Shown here in pieces: positions 1 to 11,805 of a DNA stretch of 64,000 bases; the stretch's first letter is position 1; each line of letters begins with the position of its first letter. The stretch is from Saxidomus purpurata (taxonomy: Eukaryota; Mollusca; Bivalvia; Venerida; Veneridae). The notes under the pieces were generated by a model, which saw only the letters and a list, made by a program, of their open reading frames with translations, had not been told where the DNA came from and ran no database searches. Made by a program: the position numbers and the translations under genes. Location: contig JAFMSR010000008.1 of the NCBI GenBank assembly GCA_022818135.1, positions 10,612,358 through 10,676,357 on the forward strand. Direction: 5' to 3'.

Positions 1-343
1 CTAGGATATATATTTGCTTCCGGCCAAACCCCTTCAGTAGATAGTAGGCCCTGACCTATAAATCGCACTGCCAAAAGCCTATACCATTTTTATAAAGTTC
101 TACTTTTTTCTAGTTTAAACCGTCTTTCATGTGCAAAACTACACCTGAGTAATATAAACGAATTATGTTCTTCAACTGGGGTTATATTAATTAAAGCAAC
201 ACGATGTCGCATACAATGTATCACACAACACAAAATGCTGTCCAAGGGGATAACTGCTTGTTTCGGGTGAACGATCCAAATACATTTCACTGAGCTGAGT
301 GAGCACAAAAAGTGCTTTTTTCGAGTTTGTGCGTACTCAGTAT
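1..343. other. No recognised feature
   Basis: AT-rich sequence. I see no coding, RNA or repeat signal that I can support here. Confidence 0.4.
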
Positions 344-570
344 AAAAATGTAACCTCTTTTCATTTGTTTTAAACCGAAAACAAATATTTGTCTGGCCTC
401 AAATGTATACAAATGTATCCCCAATTTTAGGACATAATTCAATTGTCCTTGCTACACTAGAAAGGTCATGCACACTTTGCACGAGGAAAACGATTTGAAA
501 TAGACAACAGTGGACTGTTTTATATGGGATTTATCAAACGGCAATCTTAGGCTACGGGCAGCTGTTGTCT
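344..570 (+). repeat. Dispersed repeat, copy 1
   Basis: This stretch matches 9641-9800 in the same order. Both contain an 'acctcttttca' start, a 'tttggcctaaa'-like block, 'ttttaggacat(a/c)attcaattg', and a 'cgggcagctgttgtc' end. The family is not identified. No terminal repeats or coding sequence were seen, so it is probably a degraded interspersed element. Confidence 0.5.
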
Positions 571-1068
571 AAAATTTTATTTGATTTGAGTAAATGCCGG
601 ACACTGGGTCCGAACTCAGGGAAGACCGAGTTCATTTTTTTCTGTAACATGTATGTCCAAATGTCCGGCGTATGTAGAGAAGACTGGTATCAACTAATGT
701 TATTTGTACCGCAATTTTCCTCTCTCTTTTTTCGCCTTTACAATTTCAACACGCTGTGCGGATGCAATTTTGTTTGACCGTATGACAGAAACCCACGCCA
801 TGCCGTCACAAAAAGGTCGCGCACCACTATATTTTAATGTCAATTTTCGCGTAGGAGCAAATTGCGTGAGGCAAATCCGATTAACAACTTTTCAATTTGG
901 TGTGGCCGTAGTGGTGGGAGACATATTGATTTGGTGCTGTCTGTAAGTCTGTCAGTCACAAAGTTTGTCCGCGCAACTCCTCCTACACCCCTAAATGGAA
1001 TTTACTGCAGCTTTGAAGAAATGTTTAGTACCAAGTGTAGTTTATACGTATTTACGAAGAAAGATCTG
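571..1068. other. Gene-free stretch with a degraded repeat fragment
   Basis: There is no gene I can support. Around 940-1000 is the text 'gtctgtcagtcacaaag' followed by 'cgcgcaactcctcctacac', a fragment of the repeat also seen at 3015, 4560 and (diverged) inside 19677-20390. Confidence 0.4.
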
Positions 1069-1070
1069 TA

Positions 1071-2685
1071 GGACCACACATTTGTAACATATTTCGTACG
1101 TATGCAATCACATTCGTAACAGGTAAAATGTGTTACGAATGTGTTTGTCCAACATGGGAGTTGACATGAGAAGCACATATGTATCATGTTGAGTTTTATA
1201 CTGCAAATGTTCAATCAGTTGGTTTTCATCGCAACATCATTAAATGACTGCAATAAGCACCATCACAAGTTAGCGTCGTCGTCGTCGACGTCAATGACGT
1301 CATGAAATTATTTGAGCCGGATCATGAGAAAATGGGCTTCCTGGAATCTTCGAGGCTTTGTGACTAGTGTGGGCCCAGATCGGCCTGCGCATCCGCACAG
1401 TCTGAGCAGGGCCCACACCGTTCGCTGTTATTTCAAAGAAGGCCTATTCTATCTGAATATGAAATTTTCCGACCCTTATGTAGATGCATAAATGCACAGG
1501 TCAGCCTAGATGTACACTTTACGGAAATTCACGAAAATGTCCGAATGGCAATTTTCCCGTGACGTGGCTCAATTTTTATAATCATTTCTGTATCCGCTGC
1601 CACTACCACTATAATATGATTACAACTTCATCTACTTCTACTGTTACCTCGACTAGCTGAAATGAAGACCAACATGCTCAGGTCACTGCTTCAAACCCGG
1701 TGGCGACATACATTTGTAGCTATCTTTCGTCATCCAGAGCTGTTTCAAGTTGGGTGACAAACAGGAAGTTGCCATGTCCTGGGACAAATTATGTACAACT
1801 TGTCACTGACGGAGCCGTTAGCCTTAATTCTAGGAGGGCCCGACCTTGTGCTGCGAACTACTGTCTATGATATTTAAAGAAAATACACCTTATTTTTAAA
1901 TTACCCTCTCCCCACTGAGCCCGTCTGTGAGACAAAATGCCTTCTTTTAATATAATCCCACCGTGAAATAGCGGAGTTTGTGTGGTCGTGCAGTTATATA
2001 TAGGTTCTTATCCTATAGAAAATCCTAAAAATTCGAATAGTAAATGTAGTCTCCAATGTGTTGACAAGGATAAATCATCACTTTTTTGCCAATTCAGGGG
2101 CCGTAACTCCAAGTCAAATGGTGCAATACGGTTGTTTTTGAAGGGAACCGAGATCTTATAGATATATAAGTTGTGTGCAAGTTTAGTCAAAATAAACAAA
2201 AAATGTGGTAATTGCCATCTCAGGAGCCACAATTCCAGGACGAATAAGGTGATATGGCTGGTTTTCGAAAGGAACCGAGATATCATAGATATATATAAGT
2301 TATGTGCAAGTTTGTTTAAAATAAAAAATTGATGTTGTCTCTATCGTATTCACAAGAAAAATGTGAACGGACGGATGGTCGGACGACGGACAACGTTCAA
2401 AGGGTGATCACAATAGCTTACTTAGTCACTTCGTATAAGTGAGCTAAAACATGTTACAAATGTGATTCAGATGTAAAAATGCACTTTTTTGTTCATTTTA
2501 CCGATTGAAAATGAGCAGTGACAAATGTGATCAGATGTCACATCAAAAATCGGCATCGCTCGCATTCGTCTCAAAAATTGTTACATATGTGCTTGATTTT
2601 TTGTTACATATGCGATCTCATTTGTAACACCTGTTACATATGCGATCTCATTTGTAACACCTGCGATCTGTTACTAATGTGGTCC
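1071..2685. mobile_element. Non-autonomous DNA transposon with TA-flanked terminal inverted repeats
   Basis: The left end reads GGACCACACATTTGTAACA. The right end, reverse-complemented, reads GGACCACATTAGTAACA. Both ends are directly flanked by TA (1069-1070 and 2686-2687), consistent with a TA target duplication as in Tc1/mariner-type elements. The motif GTTAC(A/G)AATGTG and its complement recur in both subterminal zones (about 1079-1145 and 2450-2680). They include a perfect tandem pair of a 29-bp unit at about 2603-2660. The interior carries other repeat material (for example about 2360-2450, ending in the hairpin 'agcttactt...taagtgagct') and no transposase reading frame. The family assignment is tentative; the ends are directly visible. 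Confidence 0.6.
2395..2450 (+). repeat. 3' hairpin fragment of a tandem-core element
   Basis: The text 'gacggacaacg' is followed by an imperfect hairpin 'agcttacttag...taagtgagct' and AAAA. The same architecture ends the 25.6-26.7 kb array, where the hairpin is 'agctcaccctgg...ccaggtgagct' plus AAAA. Confidence 0.45.
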
Positions 2686-2690
2686 TACAA

Positions 2691-2905
2691 AGCTCCATAG
2701 CTTATTGAATCGCTCTCAAACACTCATTCTCGACAGAGGCAACGATATTTTCATCGCTGCTACCTATTTGCAGCTGGGTGGACTATGGCATCAGTGTATT
2801 TGCCAGAGGACAATCCTCGTGCTCGGGCTGGGATTCGAACCCGGACCTCCCGTTCCTGAGGCGAACGCTCTAACAGTTTAGCTATCGAGACCAACACTGA
2901 GCTAT
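2691..2905 (-). repeat. tRNA-derived SINE-like element
   Basis: On the minus strand a tRNA-like head occupies about 2820-2893. It has an A-box-like 'TAGCTAAACTGTTAGAGCG' and a B-box 'GGTTCGAATCC' (2831-2841 on the plus strand). The tail towards 2691 ('tagcttattgaatcgctctc') recurs as a short fragment at about 29605-29640, as expected for a dispersed SINE. The arms do not form a full functional cloverleaf, so I do not call it a tRNA gene. Confidence 0.6.
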
Positions 2906-2936
2906 CGAGGTCCACACAAGTGTAGTTGTGCATATC

Positions 2937-3045
2937 GTCGGCATTTTCCGGTTCATTGATTCTTATCGGAATTATTGTCCTTTTTTGTAAACCCTTACCC
3001 TAGTCCAAAGATTGTCCGCGCAACTCATCTTATACCGCTAGTCAG
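2937..3045 (+). repeat. Direct repeat, 5' half of an interrupted copy
   Basis: The order is 'atcgtcggcattttccggtt', 'ccctagtccaaag', 'tgtccgcgcaact'. It matches the intact copy at 4491-4640. The copy is interrupted by the element at 3046-4437 and resumes at 4443 ('tttcaaccaaacttcacatg'). Confidence 0.7.
3041..3045. other. 5-bp target-site duplication, left copy
   Basis: GTCAG lies immediately before the CACACTG terminus. The identical right copy is at 4438-4442. Confidence 0.7.
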
Positions 3046-4437
3046 CACACTGTATCGGCAAAACGCACTGGCTCCAATTTAACGATATTGCTCCGACTAA
3101 CGTAACGACAAGGCTCCAATAAAAAATGGCTGATTTAGTAAACAAAACCGATAAGTGATACTATCATATTTGTAATTGTTCAAAATCGTCAGTGAAAATG
3201 ATCCGTGAAACACGAATTGGAACCTTGTCGTTGTATCGTCAATCGGATGCCTGAATCGTTCGTATTTTACCAAAATCGTCAATGTTCTTTTTGACTATAA
3301 CTTCATAATTTTGAGCAGATCCAGGCAAATTAGGTCTTTTTGCTGATATACGCTATACGACATTTAGAACCCACAAGTTACATGCAGGAATAGAATAGAA
3401 TAGAATTCGTTTCTTAATTTACCATGCAAAAATACCTAACAAGTGTTAACACTTGAGTTTTGGTTACTAATAACATTTTTAGCTCGACATATAACAAAGT
3501 ATTACTCGCCTCTACATAATCGGTGTACGTCACAAAATGGCAAACATTAAACAAGTAGGAACTCCAAACTTGTTAAAGCCTCTAAAAGTTTACATACTCT
3601 TCATGCAAATGTCAATGCATTGATCTGTTTTTATGCTACAACACCTTAATTTCGATTAGAATTTATGAGCCATAAACCTCCATGACAACAGTACATAACT
3701 TTGCCAAGGTTTTGACGAATTATGGCCCTTTTTTGTTGAATTTTCGTCTCCTTCATTTCAAACCTTTGCATTGAACTAACCTCTTGTTAACCATCATGAC
3801 CATCCAAGAGTTCATTACTCTGTCAAGTTTTTGACATTTGCCTTTAAACTTAGCCGACTTGACTACGGGTAAAATCTACTTATTGCCTTAACCCTTTGAG
3901 TTTGTTTGAAATTTGAATGCATGTTGCATCATTACCCCCTCCGTAAAGAGAAGGTAACTCTGTCGGTTTTCTTAAGAATAGCCCTTTTGCAGAATTTGGT
4001 TAGTTTTTCGTACCAGCCATTTGTAAACTGTTTAGATATTATTTGAAAGTTGGATACTTGTTTACCATCATGACCCAAAACATGGGCAGGAGAAGGTAAT
4101 TCTGTCAAGGTTTTTATTTGAATTATGGCCCTTTTTACTTAGAAACTCAGTTAAATTTTCATTCTTGTCCACTTGTTGACTTAACCATTTGAGATATTAC
4201 TTTGAAAGTTGGAGTGCTTATGTACCATCTGCCCTATCTGTAAGCAAGAGAGATACTCTGTGAAATGTTTCTTTATTTGTACTTAGAATTCCTAGTTGTA
4301 GTTTTGTTTTATAGGCAAGCACTAACAAGTCGAGCTCGCTGTCCTACTGACAGCTCTTGTTTATTGGAGCCTTGTCGTTACGTTAGTTGGAGCAGTATCG
4401 TTAAGTTGGAGCCAGTGTGTGATGCGGATACAGTGTG
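3046..4437. mobile_element. DNA transposon with 78-bp terminal inverted repeats and 5-bp target duplication, Transib-like ends
   Basis: The left end starts CACACTGTATC and the right end finishes GATACAGTGTG. The inverted repeats extend about 78 bp (3046-3123 and 4360-4437) with seven mismatches by hand alignment. GTCAG occurs immediately outside both ends (3041-3045 and 4438-4442). The disrupted repeat has an uninterrupted relative at 4491-4640, which supports true insertion. A 5-bp target duplication with a terminal CAC heptamer is known for Transib and related RAG-type transposons; membership here is inference. The interior holds a GCTCCAA-type subterminal motif and a nested element. No transposase reading frame was seen, so it is non-autonomous. 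Confidence 0.75.
3477..4356 (+). mobile_element. Nested tandem-core element inside the 3046-4437 transposon
   Basis: It begins 'tttttagctcgacata' and ends near 'aagtcgagctcg...gacagctcttg', so its ends resemble those of the tandem-core elements at 7.2, 23.3 and 27.7 kb. The interior repeats a loosely conserved block ('aattatggcccttttt' at about 3718 and 4123, with 'ttgtttaccatcatgaccc'-like text at about 3788 and 4058). No coding sequence was seen. Confidence 0.5.
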
Positions 4438-4442
4438 GTCAG
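4438..4442. other. 5-bp target-site duplication, right copy
   Basis: GTCAG lies immediately after the CAGTGTG terminus. It pairs with 3041-3045. Confidence 0.7.
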
Positions 4443-4490
4443 GTTTCAACCAAACTTCACATGAATGATCAGTGCAGCCTAGTAAAGCAA

Positions 4491-4640
4491 ATCGTCGGCA
4501 TTTTCCGGTTCATTGATTATTAGCGGAGTGATCGTAAGCTGTAACCCTAGTCCAAAGTGTGTCCGTGCAACTCCCCTTACACCGGTTGGCGGATCTCAAT
4601 CAAACTTCACATGAATGATCGGTGCTACATTGTAAACCCT
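4491..4640 (+). repeat. Direct repeat, intact copy
   Basis: This is the uninterrupted relative of 2937-3045 joined to 4443-4490. It serves as a paralogous empty site for the transposon at 3046-4437. Confidence 0.65.
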
Positions 4641-4926
4641 AGAGTGCAAAATGGTAGCCCTCGTCTATGTAGCTTGAAGGCGAGCGCAGCGAGAAGCAAC
4701 AGCTACGAGTGATCTATCTGGCTTAGACCACAGAAAGTAGATTGTTTTTCAGTCTTTTACAATATTGCACCAACTACATTTCGATTTCTAGGTCATACGT
4801 GTTTTTGTACTTTTAAGATAGACTGTTCTAGTGCCCAATAAGATTTTATATATACCAGTACTTTTGATACGAGGGAATCGTGCAACACTACCTGCATGGT
4901 TAAAACCAAGACGTTTGAGCATAGAA

Positions 4927-5598
4927 TATATATACTCAGTACATTTAAAACGCAACACTTACATTTTGTGTTGTAGGAGTTTAACGCTCGCTTTATCGTG
5001 TTTTGGGTCATTTAACAGGCGGGAATTGGTAAGAACCAGAACTATACTATTCTTTTTGATAATTAAACTTTGTGTATTCACATTAACAGATTATTAATTG
5101 ATAATTGACAACGGAATATCGCTTAAGTCATTCAAAATTTGTCAGAAAAATGGGTTCATTTTACAAATTTGATGCTTGAAATAGTCGTTTTATTATCAAA
5201 AAAGGGGAATGTAGCCAAGTTTTAACAAAATTACAAAATGAATAGACATATACCGGATTTTACGATTTTCCGGGATTTCAAAAATCCGTGTTTTTTTTCG
5301 GAAATGACAAACATTATCATTGTTAAGTTATTTTTCTTAGGTGACCTCCTTAGTTCTTAACATATTGCTTTGATAACCTTTTCGAAAAAATGAAAGCATC
5401 AAAATATGAATGCAAATATTGATTTATATTATTTTTGCACTTTCAAGACTTTTCCGTGTCATGTTTAAGAAAACTGCACCACAAGACCATAGTGAATGGA
5501 GGACGATAATATTCTATGCAACTGTTCTTTCTATAAAATCGTTTAATTTAAATATTTAACTAAAAAATGTTGCGTTTTTTAAATGTACTGAGAATATG
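4927..5598. repeat. Segment bounded by a 25-bp inverted pair
   Basis: 'tactcagtacatttaaaacg' at 4933 is mirrored by 'cgttttttaaatgtactgag' at 5573. It may be a short inverted-repeat element. The interior (4960-5568) is AT-rich and holds no gene. Confidence 0.35.
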
Positions 5599-6680
5599 TT
5601 ATACTTTTTAGCTGCTGGTTCGAGCCCTAGTAGGACCATACTTTTTTACATTGTATCTCATTGATTTCAATGACTTTCTTCATTTTTCTCTTTATTTCTA
5701 ATAGAACGAAATAATATTGTGTTACATACATGTACTCAGAGGAGATGAATGTACATGTATACAATGTTTTAGTAAGAAGAAAGCATCTACAGAAATTACA
5801 CAAATACAGTTGTTGACATAGCTGTTGGGGAAATATAAAAACCGTATATGATTTCCATCAGTTATAAACGTAGGTCTACAGGGCATGCCTGCGGCTGGGG
5901 TGGGTGTTTGGTGGAATGGTGTTTTCTCTGGTTGACAAAATCAAGAATCTCGCCTAATTTACAATTATCTCATCTGGGCTATTACAATCACAATTGTGGA
6001 CTTTTTGTAGTTGTCTCCTTCTTTCAGATGTTTAATTAGCATTTGACATTTTGTATTATCATGCCCGCATATCACATACGTTTCATCTAAAAAGAGGAGA
6101 CGGTAATTTCAGCGTGGTACAATTTATCCTCTTGTTGAATTATAGTTCTCTTTTCAAATCGGAGAAAGAATGGTAGAATTTTGGTTCGTCTTATGCTTTT
6201 TGTAGGCACTTTGACTTCTTTTCCTGTTGTGGAGAAACATAAAACAACGTGCTGTTATCCCAGCTGTTCAGATCTTTGTGTTAGTTTTGAACATTCAGAT
6301 ATTGCCAACTACTTGCGTGTCCTAGAAAGATACAATCACGTTCCTTTTAGAGCAAAAATGGGCAATTTGCCCGGCGTGGTTATACGATATCTTAATAAGT
6401 TTTAAAGACGGAAAAAAAACGTAAAAATATATATCTTCAGACCAAAACAAGTCATGCTGGCTTTTCTAGTGTTTTTTCGTTTTATTGCTTTAAACAAATA
6501 ATCATCAACAAGTTAAAATTAAGTAGAAATAACGATTTTGCCGTGTTTTGTATCAAACGTGTTGCCCATATAGAGAGTATAAATACAATTAAAATTAAAA
6601 GTTGTAAAATATCTTAAATAAAGATATATTACACTTATGATAAGTGCTTTGATTGTTTTCAAGGAAGAATCAATTAAAAA
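5599..6680. other. Gene-free stretch
   Basis: AT-rich. The only motif noted is a B-box-like 'ggttcgagccc' at about 5618, without a convincing A-box. No coding exon was identified. Confidence 0.4.
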
Positions 6681-6689
6681 AATACTGTT

Positions 6690-6757
6690 CAACCCGGAGA
6701 TCGAACCGCGATATACAAGCGTTAGAAGCCAGCACCTATACCACTGTACCCGTTAAG
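6690..6757 (-). repeat. tRNA-like sequence (pseudo-tRNA or SINE head)
   Basis: The minus strand reads 'GGGTACAGTGGTATAGGTGC', then an anticodon-like loop, then 'GGTTCGATCTCCGG'. The A- and B-box layout is tRNA-like, but the T stem does not pair well. Confidence 0.45.
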
Positions 6758-6759
6758 TA

Positions 6760-7239
6760 GTGACAAAGATGTTGAAATACTAAATATATTGATCTTTATA
6801 AATTATACAACAATGCTTCAATTCCCAATTGAATGATCCGTGTTTATAAACTCATTGTTTACGAAATCGAACAGTCAGTACCTCATGTATTCTGTTGTGA
6901 TTAACTAGCAATTTCATTTTAATTGTTTTTCTGTTTGCCTCAAAGAACGCGGTAAAATCGTGCAGCTCGGATTTTGAAGTAAAAAGGCGCGCAAAGTTGC
7001 GAACACCTGTACCAGCTTTGACAATAGCCACGATTTATTCATGCGATTATGCTTATACTCGCTGATCGATGAGTTTTGCTTGTAAATGGTCAAGGTAGGT
7101 GGTGATTTATAACAATATAAGATAATGTAAAAATAGGCAATAGATGGGTATGGGAAATAACTTAAACATGTATATGCGAGATTCTCGTACGAGTTACCTT
7201 TCTTAGTATACGACATAATATCTAAGTGCGCGTATTTTT
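6760..7239. other. Gene-free stretch
   Basis: AT-rich. No feature that I can support. Confidence 0.4.
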
Positions 7240-8060
7240 GTGCCCCCGAAGATTGGCATATTAAAATCGCAGCGTCCGTCTGTCTGTCCGTCCGTCTATC
7301 CGTCCGTCTGTGCGTACGGCCTTACATTTTGTCGTGTCCGGGCTGTAACTATGTCATGCATTGTACGCTTTTGAAATATTTTGGCACAAATGTTCAACAC
7401 ATCAAGACGGTGTGTCGCGTGCAAGACCCATGTCCCTACCTCAACGGTCAAGGTGAAGGTAATGCAATCCTCTATATATGCACACACGTGTCCGGACTGT
7501 AACTTTGTCATGCATTGGAGGATTTTAAAATTGTCTAGCACACTAAGTCGACGTGTCGCGTGGAAGGCCCACGTCCCTACATGGAAATGAAGGTCAAGTT
7601 TACACTCGGCGTTTGAAGGTAATGGAATCCTGTATATATGCACACATTCGTGTCCGGACTGGAACTTTGTCATGCATTGAAGGATTTAAAAATAAAACTT
7701 GTATTTAAACAAATAACAAATAAAAATGTTCAGCACATCAATCCGGCGTGTCGCGTGCAGTACCCACGTCCCTTTCATCAAGGTCAAGGTCACGCTTAGA
7801 GTTTATAGGTAACGGAATCCTGTATATATGCATACATTTGTGTCCGGACTGTAACTTTGTCATGCATTGATTGATTTTAAAATAACTTAGCACGGTCACG
7901 GTTAGTGTTTAAAAGTAATGGAATACTGTACGCATGATAAATTTGCCATGCATGGAAGGATTTTAAAATAACATGGCACAATTATTGAGCACATGGAGAC
8001 GACACAGACTGTGAGACACCTTTTTCGGGGGCATGTGTCACTTGTGAGGGACAGCTCTTG
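7240..8060 (+). mobile_element. Tandem-core element (pearl/HINE-like), plus orientation
   Basis: It starts 'tgcccccgaagattggcata', followed by a 'gtccgtctgtctgtccgtcc' run. It ends 'ttttcgggggcatgtgtcac' and 'cttgtgagggacagctcttg'. The core is three to four diverged copies of a 150-190 bp unit with 'gtgtccggactgtaactttg' and 'atgcattg' (7336, 7487, 7650, 7841). The same element lies inverted at 23312-24186. Architecture with conserved ends and a tandem core is known for bivalve pearl elements and Helentron-type HINEs; the assignment here is inference. Confidence 0.6.
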
Positions 8061-8495
8061 TCCTTCCTACATAACATGATTATGTTTCAACTTTGTCAAA
8101 AATCCTGTTATAGTTCGAAAATTATTACACACATGTTATAATAAGTTTCTTTAACCATGATATTATTTCTCAGTACCTTTCATACCGAGATCTTAGTTTT
8201 TCGTAAATAGCTATTTGCGGGTTTTAGGAAATCCAAGCGCGTGATATGACATGCACGTTATTTCATTAATTTTGATCTATTATTTTTCAGAAACGATTTT
8301 CATTTACTTGGGTTGTAAGAGTGAATTTTAAGGGATATACGTATTACAAAATAGATAATTGTAACAAAAATAAATGTTTCAGAATATAAACATAACGGTC
8401 AGCTGAAGTATGTACAGACAGAGCAGCGTAACTTGTATGTAATTGTTTTTTTACGAAGTCGACACTTCCTGATTTGTCATATGTCATTTAAGTTA
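8061..8495. other. Gene-free stretch
   Basis: AT-rich. No feature that I can support. Confidence 0.4.
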
Positions 8496-8496
8496 T

Positions 8497-9233
8497 TATT
8501 CCCCCGAAACAAAGTTGTTTGGGGTATATAGGAGTCGGTGGTTGGTCGGTCAGTCGGGCGGTCGGTCCGTTGTATTTTCTTTATCCGGAGCATAACTTGA
8601 AAACTCCTGGTTGGAATTCAATATAACTTCATACAATGATCAAGTGCATGGAGAGAAAATGCAGTGCACAAGAACCATAACTCTTTCTTTACTTATTACA
8701 GAGAATTTGCCCTTGTTACTTTTCCTTGTCCGGAACATAACTTGAAAACTAGTGGTTTGAATTAAATCCAACTTCATACAATGGTTAAACGCAAAGAAAA
8801 GAAGTACAGTGCACAGAGCCATAATTCCATCTTGACTTATTACAGAGTAATTGCCCTTTGTTACTTTTCCTTGTTCGGAGCATATCTTGAAAACCAGGGG
8901 TTGGAATTTTATATAACTTCAGACATTGGCCATGCACAATGAGAGGAAGTGCAGTGTACAAGAACCATTATTCTTTCTTGACTAATTACAGAAGAATTGC
9001 CCTTTGTGGATTTTCCTTGTCCAGAGCATAACTTGAATAGTACTGGTTGAAATTTAATACTTCATACAATATTCAAGCACAATGAGAGGAAGTATAGCGT
9101 ACAAGAACCATAACTTTGTCTTTACAAATTAAGAGTTATTGCCAAGAGCCATATCTCTATTTTGTTGCCTTTTTGTAGGATTTTCTGTTGCTACTAACTT
9201 TTTCAGTTGATAAAGTGGTCTTTCGGGGGTATA
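8497..9233 (+). mobile_element. Tandem-core element with 'cccccgaa...ttcgggggt' ends
   Basis: It starts 'tattcccccgaaac', then 'ggtcggtcagtcgggcggtc', and ends 'tggtctttcgggggtata'. The core is about four diverged copies of a ~145-bp unit containing 'tccttgtccgga(g/a)cataac', 'acttcatacaatg' and 'cataa(c/t)tc..tcttgac'. The core is unrelated to those at 7.2, 19.6 or 25.6 kb although the outer ends are alike. Confidence 0.55.
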
Positions 9234-9640
9234 AATCACATTTCGTAATAGGTCTAGTTGTAATTGTTGTTGTTTTTTTTTTTGTTTTTTTTTTTGGTAT
9301 TCAATTAAAAACTCGTAAGTTTACCTTTAGTGAGGTTTCGCCCGTATTATTTAAGGTTTATAGGGGGAAATACAGCACAATGTAGCGGTACCTATACATG
9401 TATAATGTGTGAAACTTTTCGTCAAAATAAGGAACTGTAAAGAGGTGGCCATCTAATCACCGCTCCTGTGTGTTTTAGTACTATAGGATTAAGTCTCCGC
9501 CCGTCGTTGGCTGCTTTCTTACACGAATTATACAAGGGTTGAACCAGCAATCCTCGAAATTCAATTGACATTCCAGTGGCTAGGTCACCGCTTCTCGGAA
9601 GTGTAAAGGGTATATAATTGGTACTAATATTGATTTTGTG

Positions 9641-9800
9641 TTAAAAATTTACCCTCTTTTCACTTTGTTCAAACCGATAGCAAACATTAATTATGTTTGG
9701 CCTAAATTATATAATCTCAGTTTTAGGACATCATTCAATTGCCCTAACTACGCAATCTTAGTCTGTGATTGGTAAGCGTCGGGCAGCTGTTGTCCAATCC
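9641..9800 (+). repeat. Dispersed repeat, copy 2
   Basis: Second copy of the repeat at 344-570, with about the same order of conserved blocks. Confidence 0.5.
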
Positions 9801-9944
9801 TTGTTAATCACTTCTTCGGTGTATAGCAAAACAAGAACTACCTTAAAAAAAGATAGTCGAAGCACATTTTAGTATATGGAAGCAATTGTGTATTTTTTCA
9901 GTTGGAAGGCGTTAAATGTCATAAGGTGAGGGAAAAAAACAGGA

Positions 9945-10022
9945 CATTGACCGGGATTCGAACCCATGTAACTTCTCTTGCAAAGTTGTGCTTATGCTCT
10001 CCCGACTGAGCTAATCGGCTAT
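9945..10022 (-). repeat. tRNA-like sequence (pseudo-tRNA or SINE head)
   Basis: On the minus strand 'GATTAGCTCAGTCGGGAGAGC' (quoted within 9999-10019) forms a near-perfect tRNA D arm, and 'GGGTTCGAATCCC' forms a perfect T arm. The segment between them does not give a clean 5-bp anticodon stem and the acceptor ends do not pair well. It is therefore better read as a SINE head or tRNA pseudogene. Confidence 0.55.
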
Positions 10023-10039
10023 TTATCAAATTTGTCTCC

Positions 10040-11800
10040 GATAGTAAATTAAATTGAATATCTATCGCGACATGTGTATCAGGAAACCAAACTTAATTAT
10101 TGCTTTCTTACAAATATGCTACTTGAATTACTGACTGTTATTCACTGGCCGAGAAAATATATATATACTCTGCACTTATAATTAACATTAATTTACTAAA
10201 GTATGTCCCATTCAAACGGTAGACTTCGATAAAATTTTGAATATGCACGTGACATCAATATTTAATACACCACCATAACTGGAACTTTAATATCTCCAGG
10301 CCACTTTTTCCTTTTTTTGATTAACTTGATATTTTAGTCAAAATTTGAATTTTTGTGATTTTTCCCATATGCCGTAATTGCTAATGACGTGACGTCGCTG
10401 GCGCCCGTAACGTCGCTAAACTCAAAGTTAGCGACGTCAGTTTTGATATGACGATAACGCGTTCTACAAAAGGTTAATTTTGCAACGTCTTTATATGAGT
10501 TTAGGTCAATTACACTACAGATCTCATAGTCGCCGTGATTGACCTACTCTTTGGCTGATTGCAGTTAGGTAAATCTCTACTATTTTGGACACAGAAAAAC
10601 ACTTATGCTAGGTATAGGCATGGCAGGAGACATCCACGAATACAAGCTCTTATGGACGGACGTTTATAAAATTTGCTTCAAAACAAATCAAAATTAACAT
10701 TAATTTGAAGGTAACAACATCTTATGTTGATATTTATGAATGTTATACGTACTTAGATTATTAAAATCGTTCAGGAAAAACTGAAAACGCAGGAGTATTT
10801 TATTGTCTCTTCTCATTCTCACTATATAGGTTCGTGGATACATGAAGAAATTTGAAATAATCGTATTACAAATCGAGTAAAATGACCAAAAAAAGACCGA
10901 AAAACCAATACTGCCGACCGAAAACAGATTGTTTTTCTAAAGATAATATTATATCGCCAGTTATGATTAACCATTTACAAATTCCTTTATTTATTTCAAA
11001 CTTAAGTTATAAATTATACATTGTCTTTTACATGAACTATTTTTCAGTCCTTTATCAGTCTTTTTTAAAAGTTTTATTCGGTGTTTAACGGTTGTTTTCG
11101 GTAATTCTATGCTCCCTGTATTAGGTCTTTTTCGGTTGTTTTCGGTAATTCTATGCAACCTGTATTCATCCAATGATAATGTACCTTACAGCGTAAATTT
11201 CTCATTTAAAAAAATGTTGTACATTCTGCTCGTCATTTCATTGGTGGTAGAAAGGCTTCCGGTCAAAAGCGAGCTTAATACAGCTGCGCCGAAAAAAAAG
11301 ATACTGAACTCTCTCTTGTATCAAGGTGTTTTCTGAATATCTGCCAAAGTCACTTTAAATTAATAATTTTTGGATTAACAACTCACCTGTGCCAATTGAT
11401 TAGATTGCTTATAGCCCCGGCCGACCCGGGATCTCTTCCCGGATCAGCTTGCAAAGACCTCAGTATGACTCCCATGCATACAAGTACCCATAATTTGATA
11501 AGTTGGGAGAGTTTCGTTTTACCTGACTGCAATAAACAGTCAGCTTTGTCAAAATATTATGTTGATTGAGCTAAAACTTGTGTTAAATGCAACTTTTCAA
11601 AGATAGGTGTGCAAGAGTACACGTCAAACACACGTTGCCAGCGTTAGTTTGTCCTTGAACCACTTTGCCTCGTGGTGTCTTTATTTGGTATTATAGTGTA
11701 TTGCTGGACAGGGAAGAGACGTTTTCATTGTGAAAAATTGACAGTTCGTAGATAAAGTGTGATACACTTCATTCCATGTACAGAGAATCAGTTATATTTG
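10040..11800. other. Gene-free stretch with small inverted and direct repeats
   Basis: 10390-10439 contains mirrored 'gacgtcgct' and 'agcgacgtc' blocks. 11088-11166 contains two near-identical copies of a 40-bp unit ('cggttgttttcggtaattct' start). No coding exon or RNA gene was recognised. Confidence 0.45.
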
Positions 11801-11805
11801 TACGT

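Noticed and set aside
3046..4437. CACTA-superfamily assignment (starting at the inner CACTG)
   Set aside because: No matching 2- or 3-bp duplication outside CACTG, whereas the outer CACACTG ends have a perfect 5-bp duplication.
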